NCBI GenBank assembly: GCA_021737115.1
Contig: JAIPER010000139.1
Coordinates: 1 to 8,347 of the forward strand
From: Desulfohalobiaceae bacterium
GTDB lineage: Bacteria > Desulfobacterota > Desulfovibrionia > Desulfovibrionales > Desulfothermaceae
Reading direction: 5' to 3'
Length of the DNA stretch: 8,347 bases
The notes beneath the pieces are model-generated. The model searched no databases and was not told the origin of the DNA. It saw only the letters and a program-made list of their open reading frames with translations. A program made the position numbers and the translations under genes. This document shows positions 1 through 5,418 of the stretch, piece after piece. How positions within the stretch are numbered: the stretch's first letter is position 1; every line of letters starts with the position of its first letter.

Positions 1-6
1 AACTGA

Positions 7-59
7 TATCCAGTTTTGCCTGGGGCCGTTACGGTAACGGCCGCAGGCAAAACTGGATA
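7..59. repeat. Long near-perfect palindrome upstream of the diguanylate cyclase
   Basis: Bases 7-31 pair with 35-59 around a 3-nt CGG loop, giving 24 pairs out of 25 positions with a single G/G mismatch at 23/43. The outer arm reads TATCCAGTTTTGCCT and the inner arm GGCCGTTA. No T-run follows on either strand, so it does not look like a standard intrinsic terminator. It ends 11 nt before the ATG of the cyclase gene, so if transcribed it would form a very stable hairpin next to the start codon. It could be a transcript-stabilising or translation-modulating hairpin, or a repeat-element remnant. The pairing is seen directly; the role is unknown. Confidence 0.85.
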
Positions 60-70
60 ACAACAAATTT

Positions 71-3000
71 ATGAAAGCGAGCATACACCGCAAGATCTGT
101 TTTTTTCTCCTTCTCTGCCTATTTTCCTTCTTTGTTTCAGGAGAGGTTATTTCCGGAGAGCTGAACCAGCCAGCCACAGAAGATCCGGCTGGAAAGACGG
201 ATAGTCCGGGGGCTTCACAAGGCGCCGGATCATTGCACCTGACCCCGAAAGAACGGGAATTTTTAAAGAACCATCCGGTCATCCGGGTCGGCAACGAAGA
301 CGACTGGCCGCCCTTTGACTTCAGTGAACACGGCAAGCCCAGGGGCTACGCCATCGAGCATCTCGAACTCCTGGGCAAGCGGCTCGGGATCTCCTTTGAA
401 TACGTCAACGGCTATACCTGGTCGGAACTGCTCGAACTGTTCAAGGATGGAGAAGTCGATGTTCTGCCTTCCTTGTGGATTTCGGAGTCTCGCAAGCAAT
501 ACATGCTTTTTACCGAGCCCTTTCTCGAACTCCCCTATGTGATCATCACCCGAAAAGACGTCTCCAGCCTGAACTCCTTTCAGGATCTGCAGGACAAAAC
601 CCTTTCCGTCCCCAGAGGCTTCAAGCAGGAAGAAGTGCTCAAAGAGCATTATCCCGGGATCCGGTTACATCTGGTGAAAAACGCCCTGGAGGGACTGAAG
701 GCGGTCAGCTACGGCCGGGCCGATGCCTATCTGGGATACCGGGGCGTGGTGGATCACCTCATTGCTGCCAATTTCCTGAGCGACTTGAAAGTGGTCGGTG
801 AAGCCGGGGTCCCGGAACTCGGCCCCCAGGGCCTGTATCTATCTGTCCGCCCGGAACTGCCCCTGTTGCAGAGCATCCTCCAAAAAGCGATGCAGTCCGT
901 CAAGGAAAAGAAAAAGGTGGCCCTGGCTCAGAAATGGATCAGTGTGGACCGGACCGGTCTACCTAAACTGACCCGGGAAGAGAGGCTTTTTTTAGAGCGA
1001 AATCCCGTGCTCCGGGTCGACAATCTGCAGAACTGGCCCCCGTTCAATTTTCAGGAGAACGGGATTTCCAAGGGGTTCTGCATCGATTACATGAACCTGA
1101 TTGGAAAAAAACTAAGCGTCAGGATTGAGTATGTATCAGGGCCGACCTGGCCTGATTTCTTGAACATGCTTCAAAGCGGGGAAATCGATCTGCTCTGTGA
1201 CGTGGTAAAGACCCCAAAGCGGGAAGAATTCATAGATTTCACAAGACCGTACTTTGAAATTTTTTCCGGAATTGTGGTCAAGAAAGGCCGGGAGACTTTT
1301 GGTTCTATCGAAGACCTGGCCGGAAAGAAGGTGGCCGTGCCTGATAAGTTTTATTATCAAGAAATCCTTGAAGAACACTATCCTGATATCCAGGTGGTCC
1401 CCCTGAATTCGATCCTGGACTGCCTGAAAGCGGTTTCCTCGGAAAAAGTCGATGCCGCGCTTTCGGAAAAGCCGGTCTTCGATTACATGATCCAGAAACA
1501 TTTCCTCATGGATCTGCGCAGCATCCCCATCATGGACAATGTCCATTTTGCAAACACCCCGGTCACATTCGGGGTACGCACAGGCAACACCATACTCCAG
1601 AGCATCCTGCAAAAAGCCATGGATGTCGTCTCTGAAGAAGAGATCACCAGGCTCAGGCAGCGCTGGCTTAATCCCGAAGATGTCCGGGAACAGCAGGGCC
1701 GAATCAGTTTATCTTCAGATGAAAGGAGCTATCTGCAAAACAAGCAGCGGATCAAGGTCTGTGTGAACGAAGACTGGATGCCTTTTGAAGGCATCAACGC
1801 ACAAAAGAGGCATGACGGGATAGCCGCAGAGGTCCTTGCAGTGATCTCCGAAAGGATCGGCACACCCCTCAGTGTCGTCCCCAGTAAAGGCTGGGCTGAG
1901 AGCAGACGGTTCATAGAAAACGGAAAGTGCGATCTCCTCTCCTGTGTGCAAAAGACGCCGGATACAAGCAAATATTTCCTGTTTTCCAAGCCGTATCTCG
2001 AATCCGTCAACGTCGTGGTCACCAGAAGCGAAGAGCCCTACATCTCGAACCTGGATTCCCTGGCCGGTAAGCGGCTGGGCATTGAAAAGGACAATCCTGT
2101 CTCCGGGTATATCCAGAACAGCTATCCCAATCTCAGGGTCATTGAAGCAGACAATGTCGATCAGGGCCTGTCCCTGGTTTCCAAGGGGGAACTCGATGCG
2201 TTTTTAGGCAGACTGCACGAGGTGAGTTACAAAATCCTTGACCTGGGACTCTATGACTTAAAGATCGCCGGGCAGACCCCGTACAAGGAATTTCTGAGGG
2301 TTGGTGTCCGGAAAGACGCCCCGGAGATGGCCGGGGCGATCAACAAAGCCCTTGACTCGATTTCACAAGATCGCCTCAACCGCATCACGCAGAAATGGTT
2401 GTCAATCAAATACGAACACGGGTTTAACTATGACCTGTTCTGGAAGCTTCTGGCCGGTGGTTTGATCGTGATTATGGCAGTCCTGTACTGGAACAGAAAG
2501 CTTTCGCTTTTGAACCGCAAAATCGCCGAGGCCCATGCCGAGCTCGAGGCCAAAAGCAGGGAACTGGAACTGACCTCCATCACCGACCCCCTGACCGGAA
2601 TCTATAACCGCTTGAAGCTGGAAAATGTTCTCGGCCAGGAGTGCAGGCGGGCCTCCAGATATATGCATCTCGTCTGCGTGATCATGCTGGATGTGGACCG
2701 ATTCAAGTCCATCAACGACAATTACGGACACCAGGCCGGGGACCGGGTTTTGACTGAAATAGCGGCGATTATTGATCAGAATACCCGGGAGTTCGACACG
2801 GTCGGCAGATGGGGCGGGGAAGAATTTCTGATCGTTTGTCCGGAAACAGATCTGGATGGAGCCTGTTCCCTGGCGGAGAAGCTTCGGGTGACAATGGAGA
2901 ATCATCAATTCTCGAGTAACGGACGATGCACCGCCAGTTTTGGAGTGGCCCAGTACAGACAGGGGCAACGCTCAGTGGATGTGACCAGTCGGGCGGATCA

Positions 3001-3118
3001 GGCCATGTATGCGGCCAAGGCCAAAGGGCGGAATCGGGTCGAGAAAGAACCGGAAGAGCAGAACCCTGGAAGAACAGAGGACAAGCCGTCAATTGTGCTC
3101 CCTGACCTGCATGAATGA
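71..3118 (+). CDS. Membrane diguanylate cyclase with three tandem periplasmic SBP_bac_3 sensor domains
   Basis: This 1015-residue protein should make cyclic di-GMP from two GTP in the cytoplasm in response to small ligands in the periplasm. Residues 1-28 look like a signal peptide or N-terminal anchor (MKASIHRK, then a Phe/Leu-rich core). Three SBP_bac_3 modules follow at about 57-292, 300-535 and 545-778. Each opens with a L-[ST]-x-x-E-R-x-[FY]-L segment and a W-[PM]-P-F motif (W79, W322, W569) and closes with a K/R-W-[IL] segment. A transmembrane helix lies at about 790-807, then a short coiled-coil linker (about 812-838), then a full GGDEF domain from DPLTGIYNR (D839) with GGEEF at 915-919. 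An RxxD inhibitory site (REFD, 906-909) sits the usual five residues before GGEEF, so product inhibition is expected. Modules 1 and 2 keep the Arg expected to bind a ligand carboxylate (R141, R384); module 3 has Thr at that place (T632). The ATG at 71 is the only reasonable start because an in-frame TAA lies at 35-37, but no Shine-Dalgarno is visible. The last 30 bp overlap prfC convergently. The specific ligand and target process cannot be read from sequence. Confidence 0.95.
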   Translation: MKASIHRKICFFLLLCLFSFFVSGEVISGELNQPATEDPAGKTDSPGASQGAGSLHLTPKEREFLKNHPVIRVGNEDDWPPFDFSEHGKPRGYAIEHLELLGKRLGISFEYVNGYTWSELLELFKDGEVDVLPSLWISESRKQYMLFTEPFLELPYVIITRKDVSSLNSFQDLQDKTLSVPRGFKQEEVLKEHYPGIRLHLVKNALEGLKAVSYGRADAYLGYRGVVDHLIAANFLSDLKVVGEAGVPELGPQGLYLSVRPELPLLQSILQKAMQSVKEKKKVALAQKWISVDRTGLPKLTREERLFLERNPVLRVDNLQNWPPFNFQENGISKGFCIDYMNLIGKKLSVRIEYVSGPTWPDFLNMLQSGEIDLLCDVVKTPKREEFIDFTRPYFEIFSGIVVKKGRETFGSIEDLAGKKVAVPDKFYYQEILEEHYPDIQVVPLNSILDCLKAVSSEKVDAALSEKPVFDYMIQKHFLMDLRSIPIMDNVHFANTPVTFGVRTGNTILQSILQKAMDVVSEEEITRLRQRWLNPEDVREQQGRISLSSDERSYLQNKQRIKVCVNEDWMPFEGINAQKRHDGIAAEVLAVISERIGTPLSVVPSKGWAESRRFIENGKCDLLSCVQKTPDTSKYFLFSKPYLESVNVVVTRSEEPYISNLDSLAGKRLGIEKDNPVSGYIQNSYPNLRVIEADNVDQGLSLVSKGELDAFLGRLHEVSYKILDLGLYDLKIAGQTPYKEFLRVGVRKDAPEMAGAINKALDSISQDRLNRITQKWLSIKYEHGFNYDLFWKLLAGGLIVIMAVLYWNRKLSLLNRKIAEAHAELEAKSRELELTSITDPLTGIYNRLKLENVLGQECRRASRYMHLVCVIMLDVDRFKSINDNYGHQAGDRVLTEIAAIIDQNTREFDTVGRWGGEEFLIVCPETDLDGACSLAEKLRVTMENHQFSSNGRCTASFGVAQYRQGQRSVDVTSRADQAMYAAKAKGRNRVEKEPEEQNPGRTEDKPSIVLPDLHE

Positions 3119-4699
3119 TATCTCCGGCCAATCCTCCCCGGCCTGCTCCAATCTGTATCTGGAGGAAAAGAAAAGAGCCGGATGCCCTTCAAAGTCTTCC
3201 ACCAGGGAATGGGCATATCGGGCAATCAGCTCCTTGAGCTTTTTTCGGTCCGTTGAGTCGATCCAGCGCACAGCATAGACATCCACCGGCTCATAGCCGG
3301 CCTGGACCCCGTATTCCGCGGCGAGCCTTGCGGCTGTGACATCGAACTGCAGGGCCCCGACCGCCCCCAGGATGTATTCGCTGCCCTGCACCGGCCGAAA
3401 GACCTGGATGGCCCCTTCCTCTGCAAGCTGGAAAAGGCCTTTGCCCAGCTGCTTGGCCCGGAAAGGGTCTTTGAGCACCACCCGCCTGAAGAACTCCGGG
3501 GCGAAATTGGGAATGCCCAGGAACTTCAAGGGTTCTTTCGTGCTCAAGGTGTCCCCGATCTTCAAGGTGCCGTGGTTGTGAATCCCGATGATGTCCCCGG
3601 GCCAGGCACTGTCCGCCTCTGAACGGTCCCGGGCCATAAAGGTGATGGCATTGGAGAGGTTCATGTTCTTCTGCAGGCGGTGATGCCGGACCTGCATGGC
3701 CTGCTTGAACCGACCGGAGCAGATGCGCACGAAGGCGATCCTGTCCCGGTGTTCAGGATTCATGTTGGCCTGGATCTTGAAAACCACCCCGGAAAATTCC
3801 TCTTCCTCGGAGGAAACCTCCCTGGTCCTGGCTAAACGCTTGCCTGGAGCGGGTGCATAGTTCACAAAGATATCCAGGAGTTCCCGGACGCCGAAGTTAT
3901 TGACGGCACTGCCGAAAAAAACCGGGGACTGCTTCCCGTTTAAATAGGACTGGATGTCCAAAGGGTAGCCCGCACCTTCCAGCAGCTCGACATCCCGGCG
4001 CAGCTCATCCGCGGCAGAGCCGCCCACCAGCTCGTCCAGCCCGGGATCGGCCAGATCGGTGAGCACGGCCTTTTCACGGGGCACTTTGGACTTGCTCTCG
4101 AGTGGATGAAAGAAGCGGATTTCGCCCTTGAGGAGGTTGTAAATGCCCTGGAAACCCTTTCCCCGGCCGATGGGCCAGGTCAAAGGCGCGGCCTGTATAC
4201 CCAGGCTCTGCTCGATGTCGTCCAGGAGTTCGAACGGATCCCTGCCCTCCCGGTCCAGCTTGTTGATAAAGGTCATGATCGGGGTGGAACGCATCCGGCA
4301 GACCTGCATCAGTTTCTCTGTCTGGCTCTCCACCCCTTTGCTGCTGTCGATGACCATAAGGGCCGAATCCACGGCCGTCAAAACCCGGTAGGTGTCTTCG
4401 GAAAAATCCTGGTGCCCCGGGGTGTCCAGGAGGTTGATCTCGCGCCCCTGGTAGGCGAACCTCATCACGGATGAAGTCACGGAAATGCCGCGTTCCTTCT
4501 CCACGCTCATCCAGTCCGACTTGGCATGGCGGCCGGCCTTTTTAGCCTTGACCGACCCGGCGCTTTGAATGGCCCCGCCGAAAAGGAGCAGTTTTTCCGT
4601 GAGCGTGGTCTTGCCCGCATCCGGATGACTGATGATGCCGAAAGTCCGTCTCTTTTGAACTTCTTTGCGCAGCTTATTTGTGGTTATGGTTTGAGGCAT
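3089..4699 (-). CDS. prfC: Peptide chain release factor 3 (RF3), translational GTPase
   Basis: The 536-residue product matches bacterial RF3 in length (E. coli about 529). RF3 is a cytoplasmic GTPase that removes RF1/RF2 from the ribosome after peptide release. GTPase motifs are all present: G1 HPDAGKTT at 25-32, the G2 region RGISVTSS at 70-77, G3 DTPGH at 92-96, G4 NKLD at 146-149 and G5 GSA at 263-265. The segment KRRTFGIISHPDAGKTT and the C-terminal end in REH are typical of RF3 and separate it from EF-G, LepA and TypA. The start at 4699 gives the usual short N-terminal extension before G1, although the ribosome-binding site is weak (GTGAG about 13 nt upstream). A strong sigma-70-like promoter lies about 150 bp upstream on the same strand, and the gene appears monocistronic. 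Its 3' end overlaps the convergent cyclase gene by 30 bp. The C-terminus looks canonical for RF3, so the overlap probably arose by extension of the cyclase tail. Confidence 0.96.
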   Translation of the reverse strand: MPQTITTNKLRKEVQKRRTFGIISHPDAGKTTLTEKLLLFGGAIQSAGSVKAKKAGRHAKSDWMSVEKERGISVTSSVMRFAYQGREINLLDTPGHQDFSEDTYRVLTAVDSALMVIDSSKGVESQTEKLMQVCRMRSTPIMTFINKLDREGRDPFELLDDIEQSLGIQAAPLTWPIGRGKGFQGIYNLLKGEIRFFHPLESKSKVPREKAVLTDLADPGLDELVGGSAADELRRDVELLEGAGYPLDIQSYLNGKQSPVFFGSAVNNFGVRELLDIFVNYAPAPGKRLARTREVSSEEEEFSGVVFKIQANMNPEHRDRIAFVRICSGRFKQAMQVRHHRLQKNMNLSNAITFMARDRSEADSAWPGDIIGIHNHGTLKIGDTLSTKEPLKFLGIPNFAPEFFRRVVLKDPFRAKQLGKGLFQLAEEGAIQVFRPVQGSEYILGAVGALQFDVTAARLAAEYGVQAGYEPVDVYAVRWIDSTDRKKLKELIARYAHSLVEDFEGHPALFFSSRYRLEQAGEDWPEISFMQVREHN

Positions 4700-4713
4700 A
4701 GGTTTGCGAAACT

Positions 4714-4848
4714 CACTACTTCCGTTCAGGCACTACTTCAGAGCCCTTTTCCGGTTACAAAGATTTAGAAATCTTCAGGATGCCAACTTCTGCTATAAAT
4801 ACCTGCGTCAGGGAAGGTGACGGGCGGGTTTCCGGGCAGACACTACTT
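4714..4848 (-). repeat. Three copies of octamer CACTACTT in the prfC leader
   Basis: The plus-strand octamer CACTACTT occurs at 4714-4721, 4731-4738 and 4841-4848; on the prfC coding strand it reads AAGTAGTG. The last two copies belong to a longer direct repeat, TTCCGTTCAGGCACTACTT at 4720-4738 and TTCCGGGCAGACACTACTT at 4830-4848, 16 of 19 identical. The copy at 4841-4848 overlaps the predicted -10 box and start of transcription; the other two lie in the untranslated leader, close to the ATG. They could be protein-binding sites or a small sequence duplication. The repeat is visible; the function is inferred. Confidence 0.5.
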
Positions 4849-4874
4849 ATATCTTCATACCAGCCAGGGGTCAA
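4846..4874 (-). promoter_or_regulatory. Predicted sigma-70 promoter for prfC
   Basis: On the minus strand, TTGACC (4874-4869) is followed after exactly 17 nt by TATAAG (4851-4846). Five of six bases match consensus in each box. Transcription would start near 4839 and give a leader of about 140 nt before the prfC ATG. Within this leader, AAGATTT and AAATCTT (around 4764-4779) form a small AT-rich inverted repeat. No other gene lies between this promoter and prfC. Confidence 0.6.
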
Positions 4875-4887
4875 GGGCTGCCGAGGC

Positions 4888-4953
4888 CTAGTATTTCTCA
4901 TTATATTTTTCGTCGGCCAGCAGAAGTGCCTTGGCGAGGAGTTCGTCAGACAT
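4888..4953 (-). other. Possible gene remnant or micro-ORF of 21 codons upstream of prfC
   Basis: An ATG at 4953 opens a 21-codon frame ending at TAG (4890-4888). It starts MSDELLAKALLL and ends in DEKYNEKY, an amphipathic, protein-like composition with codons similar to the neighbouring genes. The frame extends only five codons upstream of the ATG before an in-frame stop, and there is no good Shine-Dalgarno. It stops 13 nt before the -35 box of the prfC promoter and begins 19 nt from the edge of the miniature element. It may be the surviving end of a gene truncated by repeat insertion, or chance. I do not recognise a family. Confidence 0.25.
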
Positions 4954-4972
4954 GTGGTCATGGGTCAGTCAT

Positions 4973-5081
4973 GGGGTCAGGTCTTTTATTTTAGTATTTT
5001 TTTCTGACGAGGTTGCTCACCGTGGTGTAGTGCAATCCAAGATGATCGGCAATTTCTTTCTAAAATAAAAGACCTGACCCC
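4973..5081 (-). mobile_element. 109-bp miniature element with perfect 21-bp inverted ends and a transposase C-terminal remnant
   Basis: The left end 4973-4993 (GGGGTCAGGTCTTTTATTTT plus A) is the exact reverse complement of the right end 5061-5081; a further T/A pair at 4972/5082 extends it to 22 bp. The interior, 4994-5059 on the minus strand, is an open 22-codon segment containing EIADHLGLHYTTVSNLV and ending KKY, with the stop TAA formed by the first bases of the terminal repeat. This peptide has the pattern of the C-terminal helix-turn-helix seen in Y1/IS200-like, repeat-associated transposases, whose genes in Proteobacteria often run into GACCTGACCCC ends (recalled family knowledge, not searched). 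The other end of the element joins directly to this tail, so nearly the whole transposase is deleted. It should be movable only in trans. No clear target duplication is visible. Confidence 0.75.
4994..5059 (-). pseudogene. Transposase C-terminal helix-turn-helix fragment
   Basis: The frame reads K-EIADHLGLHYTTVSNLV-RKKY-stop. The pattern of an amphipathic helix, Gly turn, then a T-T-V-S recognition helix is that of a DNA-binding helix-turn-helix. It is preceded in frame by TAG (5062-5060) inside the terminal repeat and has no start codon, so it cannot be expressed on its own. It is a relic that identifies the parent transposon. I infer a Y1/IS200-like, repeat-associated transposase rather than a DDE enzyme, with moderate certainty. 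Confidence 0.6.
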
Positions 5082-5147
5082 AATTTTGCTCAATTTTGCC
5101 CCAATTTTGCCGTGGCAGGCCTAAGTCATATGACCCCAATTTTGACC
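5075..5147. repeat. Cluster of CCAATTTTG end-type repeats
   Basis: TGACCCCAATTTTG occurs at 5075-5088 and again at 5131-5144. CAATTTTGC occurs at 5081-5089, 5091-5099 and 5102-5110. The first copy overlaps the right end of the miniature element. Tail sequences joined in this way suggest repeated insertion, nesting or slippage of related element ends. The last copy runs straight into the -35 box predicted for the mgtE leader. Confidence 0.65.
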
Positions 5148-5176
5148 TTGACTATCTGAGCTTATTTTTACATACT
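5148..5176 (+). promoter_or_regulatory. Predicted sigma-70 promoter for the mgtE leader
   Basis: TTGACT (5148-5153, five of six to consensus) is followed after exactly 17 nt by CATACT (5171-5176, four of six). Transcription would start near 5183, giving a leader of about 235 nt before mgtE. At its 5' end GGTTTG (5187-5192) and CAAACC (5204-5209) could form a hairpin just before the Shine-Dalgarno of the small ORF. The weak -10 makes this only a moderate prediction. Confidence 0.45.
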
Positions 5177-5221
5177 TCAGGATTGCGGTTTGCATGAATA
5201 AAACAAACCAGGAGAATTCGC

Positions 5222-5359
5222 ATGAGCGAATCGGACGGCAGTCATAGTTGCCAGAGCATTGATCATAACTTTCAGTTTAAACTAACCGACAAAGCCGACC
5301 TGGCAGAGATGAACTCTGCGGACGGATTCCTGAACCCACGGCACTATCTAAGACCTTAG
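5222..5359 (+). CDS. Candidate 45-residue leader peptide upstream of mgtE
   Basis: This short ORF starts with ATG at 5222, six nt after a good Shine-Dalgarno AGGAGA (5210-5215), and ends with TAG at 5357-5359. The product begins MSESDGSHSCQSIDHNF, has an acidic, polar character with no signal peptide or membrane segment, and ends NPRHYLRP. I do not recognise a family. The last sense codons are Arg-Pro before the stop; Pro at this place is known to slow termination, and TnaC, the E. coli tryptophanase leader peptide, also ends in Arg-Pro-stop. The stop lies 4 nt before the 5' arm of the hairpin that hides the mgtE ribosome-binding site, so a ribosome terminating here would overlap that arm. 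Inside the ORF GCAGAG (5303-5308) and CTCTGC (5314-5319) form a small hairpin. It may instead be a chance ORF or gene remnant, but the ribosome-binding site and position favour a regulatory leader. Confidence 0.5.
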   Translation: MSESDGSHSCQSIDHNFQFKLTDKADLAEMNSADGFLNPRHYLRP

Positions 5360-5362
5360 ATT

Positions 5363-5418
5363 TGGTTCACCTCCGGCCGCAGCCCTGTGCCTGCGGCTAG
5401 TGCAAAGGAGGTGAACCA
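5363..5418 (+). promoter_or_regulatory. Hairpin sequestering the mgtE Shine-Dalgarno
   Basis: TGGTTCACCTCC (5363-5374) pairs perfectly over 12 bp with GGAGGTGAACCA (5407-5418), which contains the mgtE Shine-Dalgarno and the A of the start codon. Inside, GCCGCAG (5376-5382) pairs with CTGCGGC (5391-5397) around an 8-nt loop, and G5375/T5398 adds a wobble pair; about eight bases (5399-5406) bulge on the 3' side. The exposed SD, AAGGAGGTGA (5405-5414), matches the 16S rRNA 3' end over ten bases, so the 5' arm mimics the ribosomal anti-SD. There is no T-run, so control would be at translation initiation. An alternative pairing of TGAACC (5331-5336) with GGTTCA (5364-5369) could open the hairpin. 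Pairing is seen; the regulatory role is inferred. Confidence 0.7.

Noticed and set aside
7..59. Intrinsic terminator or integron attC site at the 5' palindrome
   Set aside because: There is no T-run after the stem on either strand, and the attC core pair RYYYAAC/GTTRRRY is not at the outer ends; the GTTA/TAAC present is at the loop.
2402..2968. 188-codon minus-strand frame opposite the GGDEF domain
   Set aside because: It is fully antisense to the conserved GGDEF coding sequence, with no ribosome-binding site or recognisable domain.
4755..5007. Frames of 68 codons (minus) and 75 codons (plus) in the prfC-mgtE intergenic region
   Set aside because: Both run through the promoter and repeat sequences and have no family likeness or good ribosome-binding site; the shorter 21-codon minus frame at 4888-4953 looks more protein-like.
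4973..5081. CRISPR-like or bidirectional terminator reading of the inverted repeat
   Set aside because: There is only one inverted pair without spacers, no T-run after the GACCTGACCCC arm, and the interior encodes a transposase tail, which a mobile element explains better.
5183..5417. M-box (ykoK) Mg2+ riboswitch upstream of mgtE
   Set aside because: I could not find the multi-helix architecture of the M-box; most of the leader is occupied by the small ORF and a single two-stage hairpin.
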